From CAWJKP01 sp963843465 (GTDB taxonomy: Bacteria > Planctomycetota > Planctomycetia > Pirellulales > Thermoguttaceae): 64,000 nt of DNA. The stretch lies in contig CAWJKP010000002.1 in NCBI GenBank assembly GCA_963843465.1, forward strand, positions 1,674,001 to 1,738,000, in the 5' to 3' direction. Below, piece by piece: positions 8,836 through 17,234 of the stretch (position 1 is the first letter of the stretch; every line of letters begins with the position of its first letter). Position numbers and translations under genes: made by a program. Below the pieces are notes generated by a model that searched no databases, had not been told where the DNA came from, and saw only the letters and a list, made by a program, of their open reading frames with translations.

Positions 8836-10597
8836 TGGGAGAATCCGTGGGGGCCCTCGAGGTAGCGGTCCTCCGATCGCTGGTAGCGGGCCTCCTGCCT
8901 GGCGTCGATCCGCGCCTCGCGGAGGTGTTGCAGGTCGATAGGCGCGGTGGTGCTGCGGTGCTCGCAGCCCAGTCGCCCTTCGTAGTCGCCGACGATGAGC
9001 TCGGCCCAATTTCCCGGCTCGGTCACCTCCATCCCCGGCAGCACCAAGGGCGCCTCCTCGGGCTCCAGCGGGTGGACCAACTCCGGACTGACCAGCACCA
9101 GCAGCTCCGTCTCGTCGCGGGTGACGCTACGGTTGCTGAAGAAAAAGTCGAGGTAGGGGATCTCGTCCAGCCAGGGCACGCCCGACTTGGACCCCGTCTG
9201 CTGGTCCTGGATCAAGCCGGCGATGGCCAGCCACTGGCCTTCGTGGAGCTCCACCGTGGTGACCACCGCGCGGGTATTCAGGCCCGGGATGCCGTTGACG
9301 GTGTTGGCCGTATTGAGGGAGCTGAAGGTCGGCGCCACTTGCAGCCGGATGCGGTCTTTGTCGAGGACCGTGGGGGTGAATTGCAACTGCGCCCGAATCC
9401 CTGGAAATTGGTGCTCACCGCGCCGATCCCGTTCACCCCCACGGCGGTCGGCACGGCGAACTCGCCGCCGGCGATGAAGGAGGCGGGGCTCCCGCTGAGG
9501 GTCACCAGGTTCGGCTCGGCGAGGATCTTGCCGTAAGAGTTGGTGGCGATGGCGTCGATGGTCAACATCACGTCCTTGGTGCTCAGCACGGCGTTGAACG
9601 CCCCGCCCAGGCCGAAGTTCGAGTTCAGGGAGAAATCGCCGAAATTGAGCTTCATCTGCGAGCCGATGCTGCGCAGCGCCGAGCGGCTCAACTCGGCGAC
9701 GCGGACCTTGAGCATCACCTGTCTCTCGCCGGGGATGTCGAGCATATTGATGAGCGTGGTGGGAGGCCGCGCCCGCCTGCCGGGGAAGAGCGTCACGGCC
9801 GTCCCTTCCTCGATCGGCGGCCCGCCTCCTTCCGCATTGACGCCTCCTTCCGGATTGACGCCTCCTGCGGCCAGGACGCCTCCTGCGGCCGGCGTGGCTG
9901 CCGCGGCTCCCTGCGGATTGGCGGCTCCCGCCGCTTTGAGTTCCCCGCGTTCGCCGCGGAGGATGGCCATGATCTCGCCCGCCTCGCGGGAGTCGTGGGC
10001 CTCGCCGCGGACGATGAGCTTGTCGGCAACCGGGATCAACTGCACGGCGCTGTTGGGGAACAACTCGTTGATCCTCCGCTCCAACTCGCCGTATTCGATC
10101 TTTTGCTGCTCCTCGCTGCCCAGGTTGGGATAGACCCGGACCAGGTACCGCAGCATCTCCCCTTCGCCTTGCCCGCCGGCCCCGGCAAACCAGAACGTGA
10201 GGTTGGTCTGGCCGATGCGGGTGCCGATCAACTCGAACTCGGTGGGGCTGAACTGCGTGACCTCGAGCACCTCGGGATTGGTGATCGAGACCCGCGAGAC
10301 GGGCTTCTTAGCCCTGAGGATCTTCGAGCGGCGTGGGTCGAGGTCCAAGGTCAGGTCGGTGCCGATCAATTCCCCGATCAGTTCCTGGGCCTTGTGCTGG
10401 GCCTCCGCCGATGGCTTGGCAGCCGGTCCCCACACCTGCGGAGGAGGGGCGCCAACTACCTGAGCCACGACGGGCCGTGCTGCCCCGGCGAGGCAGAAGC
10501 CGAAGGCGGTCAATAAGAAGCCCAGACCGACGAGTCGGCGCCTTGCTCTTGAGCAAGTGCCAGCCGAGCACCTTCTGAGGTTCGTCGTTCGGTCCAT
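8832..10597 (-). CDS. Tad/type II-type secretin (RcpA/CpaC-like), frameshifted
   Basis: Outer-membrane pore of a Flp/Tad pilus. After a signal segment (LGFLLTAFGFCLAGAARP) comes the pilus N-terminal domain (RSKILRAKKPVSRVSITNPE, FELIGTRIGQTNLTFWFA), an Ala/Gly-rich linker, then the secretin core (RQVMLKVRVAELSRSALRSI, ILAEPNLVTLSG, AGGEFAVP). The frame breaks near 9390-9395 in a GGG run; the continuation AQLQFTPTVLDKDRIRLQVA through WLAIAGLIQDQ to the end is one base out. One extra G gives a 588-aa protein. ATG 10597 is preferred over an upstream TTG. The coupled lipoprotein and TadD-like genes follow. Confidence 0.82.
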
Positions 10598-11012
10598 CGG
10601 GGGCGCCTTCAACCTCGCCACCTTTCCACCCAGGATCAGCCGGTTCAATTACCGGCGTTTTGGAAGTCTCGGGCAAATGCGCAGGATTGTCCGATAGCGA
10701 CCTTTACGGGCCCAGTACAGACCTTCCCGCCGGGTTGGTACATTTCCCGGTTGACTTTATCGGATATAACGGATGCGAAAATTAGGGTGAAAGTGCGGGT
10801 TCTACAGGATGTGCTCTCGTGTATTACCCACCACAAGAGCTGGATCAAGCCGCCAGAACGCTGCGAGCCCTGGGACTGGAAAAGTTACAGAGACTTTGCG
10901 GAAAATGCATCAAATGTCCAATCTGCGGACTGGAGTAAATACTCATTTTGTAATGACCGATACTAACAGTGAGTGGCAGGACGGTTTCGACCTCTGCGAA
11001 AGGATTGGTCCC

Positions 11013-12347
11013 ATGGCGAGGTTGTTGGTAGTGGTGACCGTGGCGGTCGCGTCAGTAGTCATCGCCATCCTAGAACTAGCACCATCGTTAGGTCATGCAG
11101 GCGACCAGCCGAGGGCGGACTCGGTCGCTGAAATCCTCGTGGTTGACCCTTTGAGAGCACTCCAGGCGGACCCAACCGGCCCTTTTCGGCGGGCGGTCGT
11201 AAAAGCCCACCTTCCTGAAGAGACTGTTGGGGCGGTCGGAAACGCTGCTGCTGCCGACTCCGGTGGGACGAGTGCCGTTGAAGTCGGCACTCGTGGAGAT
11301 CGGCCTAAGGGAGGGCAAGCCAACGCCAGCAGCCTCGCTAGCAACGAGGCGACGATGGCCTGCACCTTGGAGAGCTATTACGGTGGGAGTCCCACAGATC
11401 GCCACACCTTCACGCCAGCCCCGCCTGCCACGATCCCAACTCCCGAGCTACCGGTCCACGCGCGTCGAGCGGACGCTGAGGGCGCTGCCCCGCCTTCCGA
11501 TTTGCCGGCGGAATCTCCTCGTTCGCAGGCCATTGCCGGTTCAGGCCATGCCCGTTCTGAGCAGACTCCCTGCGGCCTTTGGCTTGCCGATCCGCCTTGC
11601 GCGGATGCTATGAACTACGAGGACCTCTCCGAGTCTTTCCTGGCCTGGGATAAGTCGCAGCTTCAAGCCTGTTTCCCCGACTGGTATAGCGACTTCAAGC
11701 AAGACCAGGCGGTAACTGAGTCCGATGGGAGGTGTGCGCTGAAGGCGCCGGCGCTCCTGCCGCAACCAGCCACGGGGAGCACCGAGCGTGCGGAGCCTGC
11801 CACACTGCGGTACCCGCCTGCCCTGGCCGTCACCCGCCAGGCCGATCCTGAAGTCCCGGCACCCTCCGAACCGGCCAAACCCGGCAGCGGCAAGGCGGTG
11901 CCAACTACCTCTTCAGCAGCGGTGGTCCCGGGACCGCCCCCCCCTGTGGTGAGCAGCCCTGTCGCCGTTGCGCCAAAGGTCCCAGGCCCCTATCCGCAAT
12001 GCAGTTACCTCGGATGTTGCGACCCCCTTGCGTGTCGGGAATGCGTGTACTGCAAGGAGATTCAGCACTACGACTATTATCCTGCGATGCACGGATACTA
12101 CTACTTCCTTCCGTACAACGCCAGCAACGTGCCTCGCCAGCAGGCGTTTTCGGCGCGATCCGGCGGCGACCCCCGAGCTCCGTACGCCAATGGGGTTTTC
12201 CAGACGGTGTATGCGGCATACCGGGCGGCACATCCGGCCCCGGGAAGCGACACGCCCGCCACCACACCCCCTGAGAAGATCCCATCTCCCGAGCCAACCA
12301 ACCCATTCCAAGAAGCCAAGGGGCATCTCGATCCAAAGCGGGGGTGA
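11013..12347 (+). CDS. Secreted or membrane-anchored Pro-rich protein with Cys/Tyr-rich C-terminus
   Basis: 444 aa from ATG 11013 (AAGGA eight bases upstream). An N-terminal hydrophobic segment (LLVVVTVAVASVVIAILEL) is a signal or anchor. About 330 residues of low-complexity Pro/Ala/Ser sequence follow. The C-terminal region is compact and cysteine- and tyrosine-rich: QCSYLGCCDPLACRECVYC, then HYDYYPAMHGYYYFLPYN. Six or more cysteines suggest disulphides or metal binding. I do not recognise the family. It is divergent from the Tad secretin operon and upstream of activator copy A, so a cell-surface role is a context guess. Confidence 0.65.
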   Translation: MARLLVVVTVAVASVVIAILELAPSLGHAGDQPRADSVAEILVVDPLRALQADPTGPFRRAVVKAHLPEETVGAVGNAAAADSGGTSAVEVGTRGDRPKGGQANASSLASNEATMACTLESYYGGSPTDRHTFTPAPPATIPTPELPVHARRADAEGAAPPSDLPAESPRSQAIAGSGHARSEQTPCGLWLADPPCADAMNYEDLSESFLAWDKSQLQACFPDWYSDFKQDQAVTESDGRCALKAPALLPQPATGSTERAEPATLRYPPALAVTRQADPEVPAPSEPAKPGSGKAVPTTSSAAVVPGPPPPVVSSPVAVAPKVPGPYPQCSYLGCCDPLACRECVYCKEIQHYDYYPAMHGYYYFLPYNASNVPRQQAFSARSGGDPRAPYANGVFQTVYAAYRAAHPAPGSDTPATTPPEKIPSPEPTNPFQEAKGHLDPKRG

Positions 12348-12560
12348 TGGCCTCCGCCAGGCGACGATTGTAACCCTGCTAGCGGTGCCTAAGGCATTGG
12401 AAAACAATAAGTTGGGCAAAAGCCTTTTCGCCTCTCCCGCAAGCGGGCGAGGAGCGGAGTGTCAGGCATTTTTGCTGCTGGCAGTTCTGTGCCGCCCGCG
12501 GGCCCATTTGACGCCCCCTGCGATCTTTCTTGCAAAACCGTCACATGCCCCCGATTTTGC

Positions 12561-12588
12561 TTGCGTTTCCCGCAGTTCGGTGTATTCT
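12561..12588 (+). promoter_or_regulatory. Sigma-70-type promoter of activator copy A
   Basis: TTGCGT, 16-bp spacer, TATTCT. Lies about 125 bp upstream of the activator ATG and is duplicated unchanged before copy B (57862-57889), so both copies should have the same basal expression. Confidence 0.5.
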
Positions 12589-12712
12589 GGAACGAAAAGC
12601 GATCGCCTCCACGTCTCGCGGCGGCCGGCCGCCGTTCTGTACGCATGAACAGTATCGACCGTTGCACTTCTCGCCGTCTTCCCCTAGTGCAGCCGTAAAA
12701 GGTTCCATTGCG

Positions 12713-14164
12713 ATGATCTCAGCAGCTACGCCGCGTAGGGATGCGCTCCTGGTGAGCGAGGACCAGTCGCTGGCTGACCAGGTGCGAGGCTTCCTCGAGG
12801 AGGATGCACGCTTCTCGCTGGAGATGGCCGCCTCCTACGGCCAGGCGGAACGGCTGGTGGAATTGCGGCGCCCCCACGCGGTGATGATCGATCTGCGTCG
12901 CTCGTCCGCGGCCGAGAATCCCACGCCCCTGCTGCACAAGCTGGGGAAAGGGGGCGTGCCCCGCATCCCGGTGATCGCCATTTCCGAGACCGGTTACGTC
13001 TGCGACTGGGCGGCGGTGGCGGACCTGATTGTCAGCGGGCACGTTCAGCTTCCTCTGGATCGGCAGCAACTAGCCCATCTGCTGGGCTCGGCGTTGGACG
13101 GCCCGCAAAGCCCGCTCTGCGCCGGACCGCTGTCGCCGCGGGTCTTCCGCGGAAAGACCGTGACCTTCAAGACCCATACGCCGGCGCTGTTTCCCCTGCT
13201 GGAAGAACTGACCACCATGGCCGCCCACGAGGTGACGGTGCTGCTGGTGGGCGAGACGGGGACGGGCAAGACCACGCTGGCGCGGCTGATCCACGAGTTG
13301 TCCTCGCGGCACGAGTCCAAGCTGCTGACGGTGGCCTGCGGCGCGTTGCCGCCGGACCTGATCGAAAGCGAGTTGTTCGGCCACGTCAAGGGGGCCTTCA
13401 CCAGCGCCGAGCAGATGCGGCTGGGGAAATTCGAGGCCGCCCGCAGCGGCACGCTGCTGTTGGACGAGATCGACGCCTTGGGGCCTGCGCAACAGGCGAA
13501 GCTGTTGCGGGTGATCGAGACGGGGGAGTTCGAGCCGGTGGGCTCCAACGAGACCCGCACCTCCGAGGCCCGCTTGATCGTGGCCTCCAACGTCGACCTG
13601 CGGCAGTTGATGGAGCGCAACTCGTTCCGCGCCGACCTCTATTACCGGCTGAGCGTGCTGGAGCTGCGGATCCCGCCGCTGCGGGAGCGGCCGCAGGACA
13701 TCGTGCCTTTGGCGTTGGATTTCGTCGACGAGTGTTGTGCGGCGCACCACGTGCTCATCCGCCGGGTGCACCCCGATTTCCTGGCCTGCCTGAAGAATTA
13801 CCAGTGGCCGGGCAACGTGCGGGAATTGAAGAATCACGTCCGCCGCGCGGTGTTGTTCTGCCGATCGGGCATTCTCACGCCCGCCGAGTTGTCGCCGCGT
13901 TTTCACGGCAACCTGGCGGATGCGGCCGGCGGCTGCGGAGACTTGTCAGCCCCGGCGGCCACGCCGGTCGCAGGCCAGAGGGAGCGGCCCTGGACGAAGA
14001 CGCTGGTGGAGAAGATGGCTTCCAGCGAGCGGGAGGCCCTGTCGCAGGCGTTGCGGGCGCACAACTACAACCGCACGGCGACGGCGACGGCCCTGGGACT
14101 CAGCCGCGTGGGGCTCTATAAGAAGATGAAGAAACACGGCCTGCTCGATCTCCGTGCCCGCTGA
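12713..14164 (+). CDS. Sigma-54-dependent response regulator (bEBP), copy A
   Basis: 483 aa from ATG 12713. Domains: a receiver-like N-terminus with acidic pair (SED) and candidate phospho-Asp (VMIDLRR), residues about 8-125; an AAA+ domain with Walker A GETGTGKTTLARL, Walker B GTLLLDEID, and arginine-finger region FRADLYYRLSVLELRIPPLR; a C-terminal Fis-type HTH (NYNRTATATALGLSRVGLYK). The sigma-54 contact loop reads GAFTSA instead of GAFTGA. Such proteins hydrolyse ATP to open sigma-54 promoters. Followed by a Ser/Thr kinase gene; the Tad secretin operon lies 2 kb upstream. No cognate histidine kinase is seen. Confidence 0.92.
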   Translation: MISAATPRRDALLVSEDQSLADQVRGFLEEDARFSLEMAASYGQAERLVELRRPHAVMIDLRRSSAAENPTPLLHKLGKGGVPRIPVIAISETGYVCDWAAVADLIVSGHVQLPLDRQQLAHLLGSALDGPQSPLCAGPLSPRVFRGKTVTFKTHTPALFPLLEELTTMAAHEVTVLLVGETGTGKTTLARLIHELSSRHESKLLTVACGALPPDLIESELFGHVKGAFTSAEQMRLGKFEAARSGTLLLDEIDALGPAQQAKLLRVIETGEFEPVGSNETRTSEARLIVASNVDLRQLMERNSFRADLYYRLSVLELRIPPLRERPQDIVPLALDFVDECCAAHHVLIRRVHPDFLACLKNYQWPGNVRELKNHVRRAVLFCRSGILTPAELSPRFHGNLADAAGGCGDLSAPAATPVAGQRERPWTKTLVEKMASSEREALSQALRAHNYNRTATATALGLSRVGLYKKMKKHGLLDLRAR

Positions 14165-14216
14165 CGCCCCCGCCCTCCCACCCCGTAGGGATAGGGGGCC
14201 TGCTTGCGAGCCCTAT

Positions 14217-14269
14217 CGCAATTGGTAAGCTCTACTCCCATTGGAGCAATTGCGAGATCCGGGTATACT
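14217..14269 (+). promoter_or_regulatory. Kinase promoter overlapping an inverted-repeat operator
   Basis: TTGGAG (14241-14246), 17-bp spacer, TATACT (14264-14269). An exact 8-bp inverted repeat, CGCAATTG at 14217-14224 and CAATTGCG at 14247-14254, brackets the -35 box and enters the spacer, as a dimeric repressor site would. Confidence 0.45.
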
Positions 14270-14315
14270 GGCGGCTCGTCCCGCGCAAACGACGGGAAGA
14301 GAAAGGGCGCGGCCC

Positions 14316-15428
14316 ATGTCGACCACCCTCTTTTATGATGCCACTGGGACCCACACCCGGGGCGGACATCGCGCCGACGGACGGCCTAACGAGCTTGCGC
14401 CCCGCTATCGGCAGATCCTTCAGGAGGGGCGGCTGAACTGGACCGAGCACCACCACTTGATCCGCTTGTTGGGCTCAGGCGGCCAGGGAGTCGTCTACCT
14501 CAGCGAGCGACGCGGTATCGACAACTTCACGCTCCCGGTGGCGTTGAAGATCTTCTCCCCCGAGCGCTACGACCACGAGGCGGCCTACCATGAGGCCATG
14601 GGCCACATCGCCAAGGTCGCCGCCCAGGTCTCCCAGATCCAGCAGGACAACTTGCTGGATGTTCATAACTGGATCGATCGCGGCCGGATCCGCATCATGG
14701 AAATGGAGTGGATCGATGGTTTCGACCTGCGTCACCTGCTGACCCACAAAATGCTGGATAAAGTCCACCAACGGGTCAGCGCGAAGAGCTGGCGGCACAT
14801 CACCGAGGTGGTCGTCACCTCCGGGCCGATGCAGCCGCGGCTGCGGCCGGGAATCGCCATTGCCGTCGTCCGCGATTGCCTGGCGGCCCTGGCAGCTTTG
14901 CACCGGACGCAGATCGTCCACGGCGACGTGAAGCCGTCCAACGTGATGCTCAAACGGACGGGGAACGCCAAGGTCGTCGACGTGGGCTCGGCGTTCTCGC
15001 TGGCCGAGCCGCCCAGCAGGCCCATCTGCACGCCCGCCTATGCGGCTCCCGAAGTACTCGAGCGCAACGAGAGCACGCCGCAGTCGGACTTGGCGAGCGT
15101 GGGGTACGTGCTGGTGGAAATGCTCACGGGCCGCCCGCCGTTCGACGACAAGGGCGGCTACCCGGAGCTGGTGCAGGCCAAGCGGTTCTTCGCCCAGCAG
15201 CTTCCACACCTCTTGCCGCAGGAAGTGGTCCGCAACGAGTTGTTGATGGAGTTCTGCCGCAAACTCGTGGCGCCCGATCCCGCGCGGCGCTTTTCCAGCG
15301 CGGGAGAAGCCGACCTGGACCAGGTCGGCGCGGCGGCCATCCAGCGTCAACTCGTCAAGGGCGATCTGGCCAGCGAATACGACAACGAGATCCGGCTCTG
15401 GTTGGAAGCGCTGCCGGAACTGGAATAG
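14316..15428 (+). CDS. Ser/Thr protein kinase (Hanks type, HGD/DVG variant)
   Basis: 370 aa from ATG 14316 after GAAAGGG. Kinase signatures in order: glycine loop LLGSGGQGVVYL, lysine in PVALKIFSPE, catalytic loop IVHGDVKPSNVMLK (HGD for HRD), metal loop VVDVGSAF (DVG for DFG), then TPAYAAPEVLE and SDLASVGYVLVEMLTGRPPF. The catalytic Asp, Asn and metal Asp are kept, so it is probably active. HGD kinases are frequent in planctomycetes. No transmembrane or sensor domain; a long insert (about residues 135-170) follows the hinge. Adjacent to activator copy A; possible phosphorylation of that activator is speculation. Confidence 0.88.
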   Translation: MSTTLFYDATGTHTRGGHRADGRPNELAPRYRQILQEGRLNWTEHHHLIRLLGSGGQGVVYLSERRGIDNFTLPVALKIFSPERYDHEAAYHEAMGHIAKVAAQVSQIQQDNLLDVHNWIDRGRIRIMEMEWIDGFDLRHLLTHKMLDKVHQRVSAKSWRHITEVVVTSGPMQPRLRPGIAIAVVRDCLAALAALHRTQIVHGDVKPSNVMLKRTGNAKVVDVGSAFSLAEPPSRPICTPAYAAPEVLERNESTPQSDLASVGYVLVEMLTGRPPFDDKGGYPELVQAKRFFAQQLPHLLPQEVVRNELLMEFCRKLVAPDPARRFSSAGEADLDQVGAAAIQRQLVKGDLASEYDNEIRLWLEALPELE

Positions 15429-15431
15429 GTC

Positions 15432-15659
15432 CTAAGCCCTATCCTGCTGTACGAGTTGCTCTTGCCAATACTCGTACTGAGGGTCCCCCGGACGGAAGGT
15501 GAAGACGGCATCCGGAAGCTGACGGCCCTGTCGGGGCGTCGAATGGACCCTCACCAGAACCGCGCCCTTGCCCGCCGGCTGTACGTCCCATGCATCGAGC
15601 GCCGGCCGGGAAATCACGGTCGATCCGAAACTCAGCCGGTATTGTTCGGTCGTAGCCAA
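15432..15659 (-). CDS. Small conserved-looking hypothetical protein
   Basis: 75 aa, convergent with the kinase gene. The sequence (EQYRLSFGSTVISRPALDAW, TFRPGDPQYEYWQEQL) has protein-like composition and no low complexity. A TTG start is taken, with GGAGAGG about ten bases upstream; the same frame stays open a further 14 codons (PAWWRGIPLL) without an ATG or GTG. Function unknown. Confidence 0.5.
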   Translation of the reverse strand: MATTEQYRLSFGSTVISRPALDAWDVQPAGKGAVLVRVHSTPRQGRQLPDAVFTFRPGDPQYEYWQEQLVQQDRA

Positions 15660-15742
15660 GAGCGGAATACCTCTCCACCAGGCAGGGCTAGTCGCCAGGC
15701 GCTATTTTAGGCAATGCGGTCGGCACTTCTAGCCCAAATTTA

Positions 15743-16294
15743 CTATTCTTGCAGGATGCGGGCGCTGGTTCCGCAGAAAACGCTCCGCGATTCCAGATCC
15801 AGGAGACTCTGTTTCAATCGCAAGCCGCCATTGGCCGAATAACCTCTCAAACCGCCATCAGCACCGACCACCCTATGGCAGGGGACAATCAGAGGAATGC
15901 GGTTGCAGGCCATGCAATTCCCCACGGCCCGGGCCGATCGCGGACGACCGGTCCGGGCGGCAAGTTCACCGTAAGTCACTGTTGACCCGGGCGGGATCTG
16001 CCGGCAGTGATCGATGACCAGCCGCCGGAACTCGGTCTGGGGGCCCGGGTCGATGGCCACATCGCGGAAGTCGTCTACCACTGCCTCGGCATAGCCTTCC
16101 AGTCGCCGCACGAGCGAGCGATTCCAGCCCCCTTCTTCGGCAGTTTGCAAGAGCTTTGGAGAAAGTGCGGCAACGGCGGTGCGGGACGAGCCACCCAGGC
16201 CCAGATTTCGCACAACATTGCCGCAACCGAGCAATGCGATCCAACCGAGGCGGGTAGGGAAGACGACCAGTCGATTCTTACACTCTGCGGCCAT
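15743..16294 (-). CDS. ogt: Methylated-DNA-protein-cysteine methyltransferase
   Basis: 183 aa. Repairs O6-alkylguanine by transferring the alkyl group to its own cysteine. The active site is IPLIVPCHRVVGADGGL (PCHR motif), followed by LRGYSANGGLRLKQSLLDLE. Upstream, GSTVTYGELAARTGRPRSAR is the DNA-binding helix-turn-helix with the arginine finger. The N-terminal domain is short and divergent. Divergently transcribed from the gene at 16409. No Ada-type regulatory domain is fused. Confidence 0.92.
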   Translation of the reverse strand: MAAECKNRLVVFPTRLGWIALLGCGNVVRNLGLGGSSRTAVAALSPKLLQTAEEGGWNRSLVRRLEGYAEAVVDDFRDVAIDPGPQTEFRRLVIDHCRQIPPGSTVTYGELAARTGRPRSARAVGNCMACNRIPLIVPCHRVVGADGGLRGYSANGGLRLKQSLLDLESRSVFCGTSARILQE

Positions 16295-16338
16295 GTTGAT
16301 CTTCTCCGTTTGGGTTATCCGTAGTGGCTCCGCAGGCT

Positions 16339-16368
16339 TTGACAGTCGCCCCTCGGACCTTCTATACT
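16339..16368 (+). promoter_or_regulatory. Sigma-70-type promoter
   Basis: TTGACA, 18-bp spacer, TATACT: the best consensus match in the window, 41 bp upstream of the gene at 16409. Confidence 0.65.
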
Positions 16369-16408
16369 ACAGTCTGTTGCTCCCATTGTCGCGGAAGGTT
16401 GGGAAGAG

Positions 16409-17152
16409 ATGAACCCTTACAATTCGCTGTGCGACGACTTTTACGTGAACATGAACCTGAGCACGGAGATGGAGCTCCCGGCCAATCGCGAGACCGTTCT
16501 GCATTTCTTCGAGCGGATGCAGAAGACCTACCCCACTATGCGGAACTTCTATTCCCGCGAACGGGGGGATTTCGTGCTCGAAGAAGACAAAGACCAGGGA
16601 GCCTATCGTTGGTGTACGATCGAGCCGCGGCGGCTTTGCTCGGGGCAAGTGAATCCGGAAACGATCTCCGAGGCGATCCAACAACACCGTCTGGTGCTCG
16701 AACTGGCCCCCTACTCGCTCTCCGTCAGTCCCCTGGACTGCGAAGCACTGGACCTGCTGTTTGGGTTCGACTTCACCTACCGTGGCAATCAGAATCAAGT
16801 CGTGGCCGAGGCCTTGGGCGTGGGTCCGTCTCTGGAGCGGCTGACCGAGATCCGTGGGGCAACGGTGATCAACTATGAGCCGTCGTTGACCGTTGCCCTG
16901 GACGAGGAATGCCGGCTCCAATGCCGCGTGAGCGTGGAGACCAGGACCAACGCCTACCAGATCCGCACGGGCGACTTTCCCGAGGAGCAACTGAGCGTCT
17001 ACGTCACCGCCCGGCAGTATGGGAGCCTGAAAGCAAACCAGACTTTCGGGGAGTCCTTAGATAAACTCATGCAGATCTGCCAGGAGATGCTCGAGCAACA
17101 TGTGATCGACAGCGTGCTGCGTCCGCTGGTGCGGACGATCGCCACGAAGTAG
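16409..17152 (+). CDS. Conserved hypothetical protein
   Basis: 247 aa, soluble, no signal or TM segment. Starts MNPYNSLCDDFYVNMNLSTE. Mixed alpha/beta composition with motifs such as ETVLHFFERMQKTYPTMRNF and LDLLFGFDFTYRGNQNQVVA; no catalytic signature recognised. Preceded by a strong consensus promoter, so probably well expressed. Followed by serC, with a palindromic spacer (17149-17210) between them. Function unknown. Confidence 0.7.
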   Translation: MNPYNSLCDDFYVNMNLSTEMELPANRETVLHFFERMQKTYPTMRNFYSRERGDFVLEEDKDQGAYRWCTIEPRRLCSGQVNPETISEAIQQHRLVLELAPYSLSVSPLDCEALDLLFGFDFTYRGNQNQVVAEALGVGPSLERLTEIRGATVINYEPSLTVALDEECRLQCRVSVETRTNAYQIRTGDFPEEQLSVYVTARQYGSLKANQTFGESLDKLMQICQEMLEQHVIDSVLRPLVRTIATK

Positions 17153-17234
17153 GTCCCGCTTGCCGAGCGGGACAACCGACTTCCTGCCCGGCAGGCAGGA
17201 CCCACCTAACACTCAAGACCCCAAGGAAACGATC

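Larger units (their letters stand above)
12515..14164 (+). repeat. 1,650-bp duplicated block, copy A
   Basis: Aligns without gaps to 57816-59465. It includes about 200 bp upstream with a promoter, plus the whole sigma-54 activator gene. Four substitutions were seen: two synonymous in GGCTCC versus GGATCG near 13542, and GAT to GAA (Asp to Glu) and CGT to CGC at the end. Flanks are unrelated at both ends. Confidence 0.93.

Noticed and set aside
10660..10690. A GG-N10-GC match upstream of the secretin on the minus strand (GGACAATCCTGCGC)
   Set aside because: Only the dinucleotide spacing fits; the CACG and TTG blocks are absent.
10751..10790. TTGACT near 10751 as a promoter for the gene at 11013
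   Set aside because: No acceptable -10 box at 16-18 bp spacing.
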